Shown piece by piece: positions 5,442 to 6,217 of a stretch of 6,217 bases of DNA. Location of the stretch: positions 1 to 6,217 of the forward strand of contig JALHPA010000180.1 in assembly GCA_022842745.1 (NCBI GenBank), written 5' to 3'. A program made the translations under genes and the position numbers. Below the pieces are notes generated by a model. The model had not been told where the DNA came from. It worked only from the letters and a program-made list of their open reading frames with translations, and made no database searches. Origin of the DNA: Pirellulales bacterium. Its GTDB lineage: Bacteria; Planctomycetota; Planctomycetia; Pirellulales; JALHPA01. The number at the start of each line of letters is the position of its first letter. Positions within the stretch are counted from its first letter, which is position 1.

Positions 5442-6176
5442 TTAACCCACGGCGGCGATCATGGCGCGGACCCGGGCAGAGTCGGTAGCGGACAAGCTGA
5501 ATTCGTCGGGGCGGAGCTCGCCCCCCATGTAGCAGCGGGGATTGCGGAACTCCATGCGGCTGGGAAGGGACTGCATGGCGGCGATGTGGATTTCTTGAGC
5601 GCCTGTGCCTGCGGCGATGCGGGCGATGTTGCGCTCGTGAATGCCGCCGCCAGGCATCACGACGATCCGGCCGGCCGCACGGCGGATGAGTGCGGCGATG
5701 AGTTCCATTCCTTCCAGGGCAGAGCTCTCCTGGCCGGAGGTCAAAATCCGGTCGACTCCCAGTTCGATCAACGATTCGAGTGCCTGGACCGGATCGCGGG
5801 CCATGTCGAAGGCCCGGTGGAAGGTGACGCTCAGGGGGCGGGCGAGCTGGACCAATTCGCGCGTGCGGGGGAGATCGACGTCGCCTGCGGGGGTGAGCAG
5901 GCCGATGACGACGCCGTCCGCGCCGAGTTGTTTACAGAGGTCGATGTCGTGCCGCATGCACTCGAACTCCAACGGCGAAAAGCAGAAATCGCCGGGACGG
6001 GGGCGGATAATGACGTGCAGCTTGATCGAGATCGCTCGCCGGGCGACCGCGATGGCGCCGGCGCTGGGGGTCAGGCCCCCTTCGCGCAGGGCGGCGCATA
6101 GTTCGACGCGGTGGGCGCCGGCTTCTTGGGCGGCCTTGGCCGATTCGGCGGACTCCAGACAGACTTCGAATAGCAT
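5442..6176 (-). CDS. cutC: CutC family protein (copper homeostasis family, TIM barrel)
   Basis: This 244-residue protein matches the CutC family over its whole length; the E. coli protein is of similar size. Family signatures are present in order: RVELCAALREGGLTPSAG at residues 23-40, IIRPRPGDF at 56-64, the Asp- and Gly-rich GADGVVIGLL at 85-94, VTFHRAFD at 117-124, RILTSGQ at 143-149, and VMPGGGI at 173-179. They line the mouth of the expected (beta/alpha)8 barrel. The family is annotated as cytosolic copper homeostasis, but this rests on weak data: in E. coli the cutC mutant phenotype was later linked to a small RNA encoded in the gene's 3' part, so the true substrate is unsettled. The start at 6176 gives the standard MLFEVCLES N-terminus; only a weak AGG lies upstream. 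It is convergent with the IDPG-repeat gene, and no copper gene lies nearby in the window. Confidence 0.92.
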   Translation of the reverse strand: MLFEVCLESAESAKAAQEAGAHRVELCAALREGGLTPSAGAIAVARRAISIKLHVIIRPRPGDFCFSPLEFECMRHDIDLCKQLGADGVVIGLLTPAGDVDLPRTRELVQLARPLSVTFHRAFDMARDPVQALESLIELGVDRILTSGQESSALEGMELIAALIRRAAGRIVVMPGGGIHERNIARIAAGTGAQEIHIAAMQSLPSRMEFRNPRCYMGGELRPDEFSLSATDSARVRAMIAAVG

Positions 6177-6217
6177 GGGACGAACCTGGGGAATGTGACC
6201 GGAAGCCGTTGTACCGG

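Overview
The window is GC-rich and looks like a chromosomal segment of a Planctomycetota bacterium. This is inferred from several traits: compact multi-pass membrane proteins whose modules begin with the motif RFSLADLx, a zinc ribbon joined to such a module by a proline-rich linker, several genes without a good Shine-Dalgarno sequence, and frequent strand switching. No RNA gene, CRISPR array or insertion sequence was found.

Layout from left to right. (1) 1-1658, minus strand: a small operon of related membrane proteins. It begins with a zinc-ribbon protein (from 1658) and continues into a four-helix membrane module (985-1356). These two parts are probably one gene, now split by a one-base shift at a run of ten G at 1400-1409. 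After 22 bases comes a 301-residue protein (57-962) carrying two more copies of the same module. After another 21 bases a further gene may begin at 35 and run off the window. (2) 1659-1882: a divergent promoter region with a perfect TATAAT on the minus strand and a plausible sigma-70 promoter plus a strong ribosome binding site on the plus strand. (3) 1883-2914, plus strand: a cysteine amidase/peptidase-like protein with an unassigned Trp/Tyr-rich C-terminal domain and no signal peptide. (4) 2941-4512, minus strand: an AAA+ ATPase with an N-terminal winged-helix-like region. (5) 4513-4799: a second divergent promoter region. (6) 4800-5432, plus strand: a secreted low-complexity protein built from degenerate Ile-Asp-Pro-Gly repeats. 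(7) 5442-6176, minus strand: CutC, the only gene here with a confident name.

The genes do not form one obvious pathway. The left operon is a lineage-specific membrane family growing by module duplication. The amidase-like protein, the ATPase and the repeat protein are each individually transcribed, with convergent pairs separated by only 26 and 9 bases. The most unusual items are the three-copy membrane module with its homopolymer frameshift, the IDPG-repeat exported protein, and the amidase with its unexplained C-terminal domain. None of them proves a new system on sequence alone.
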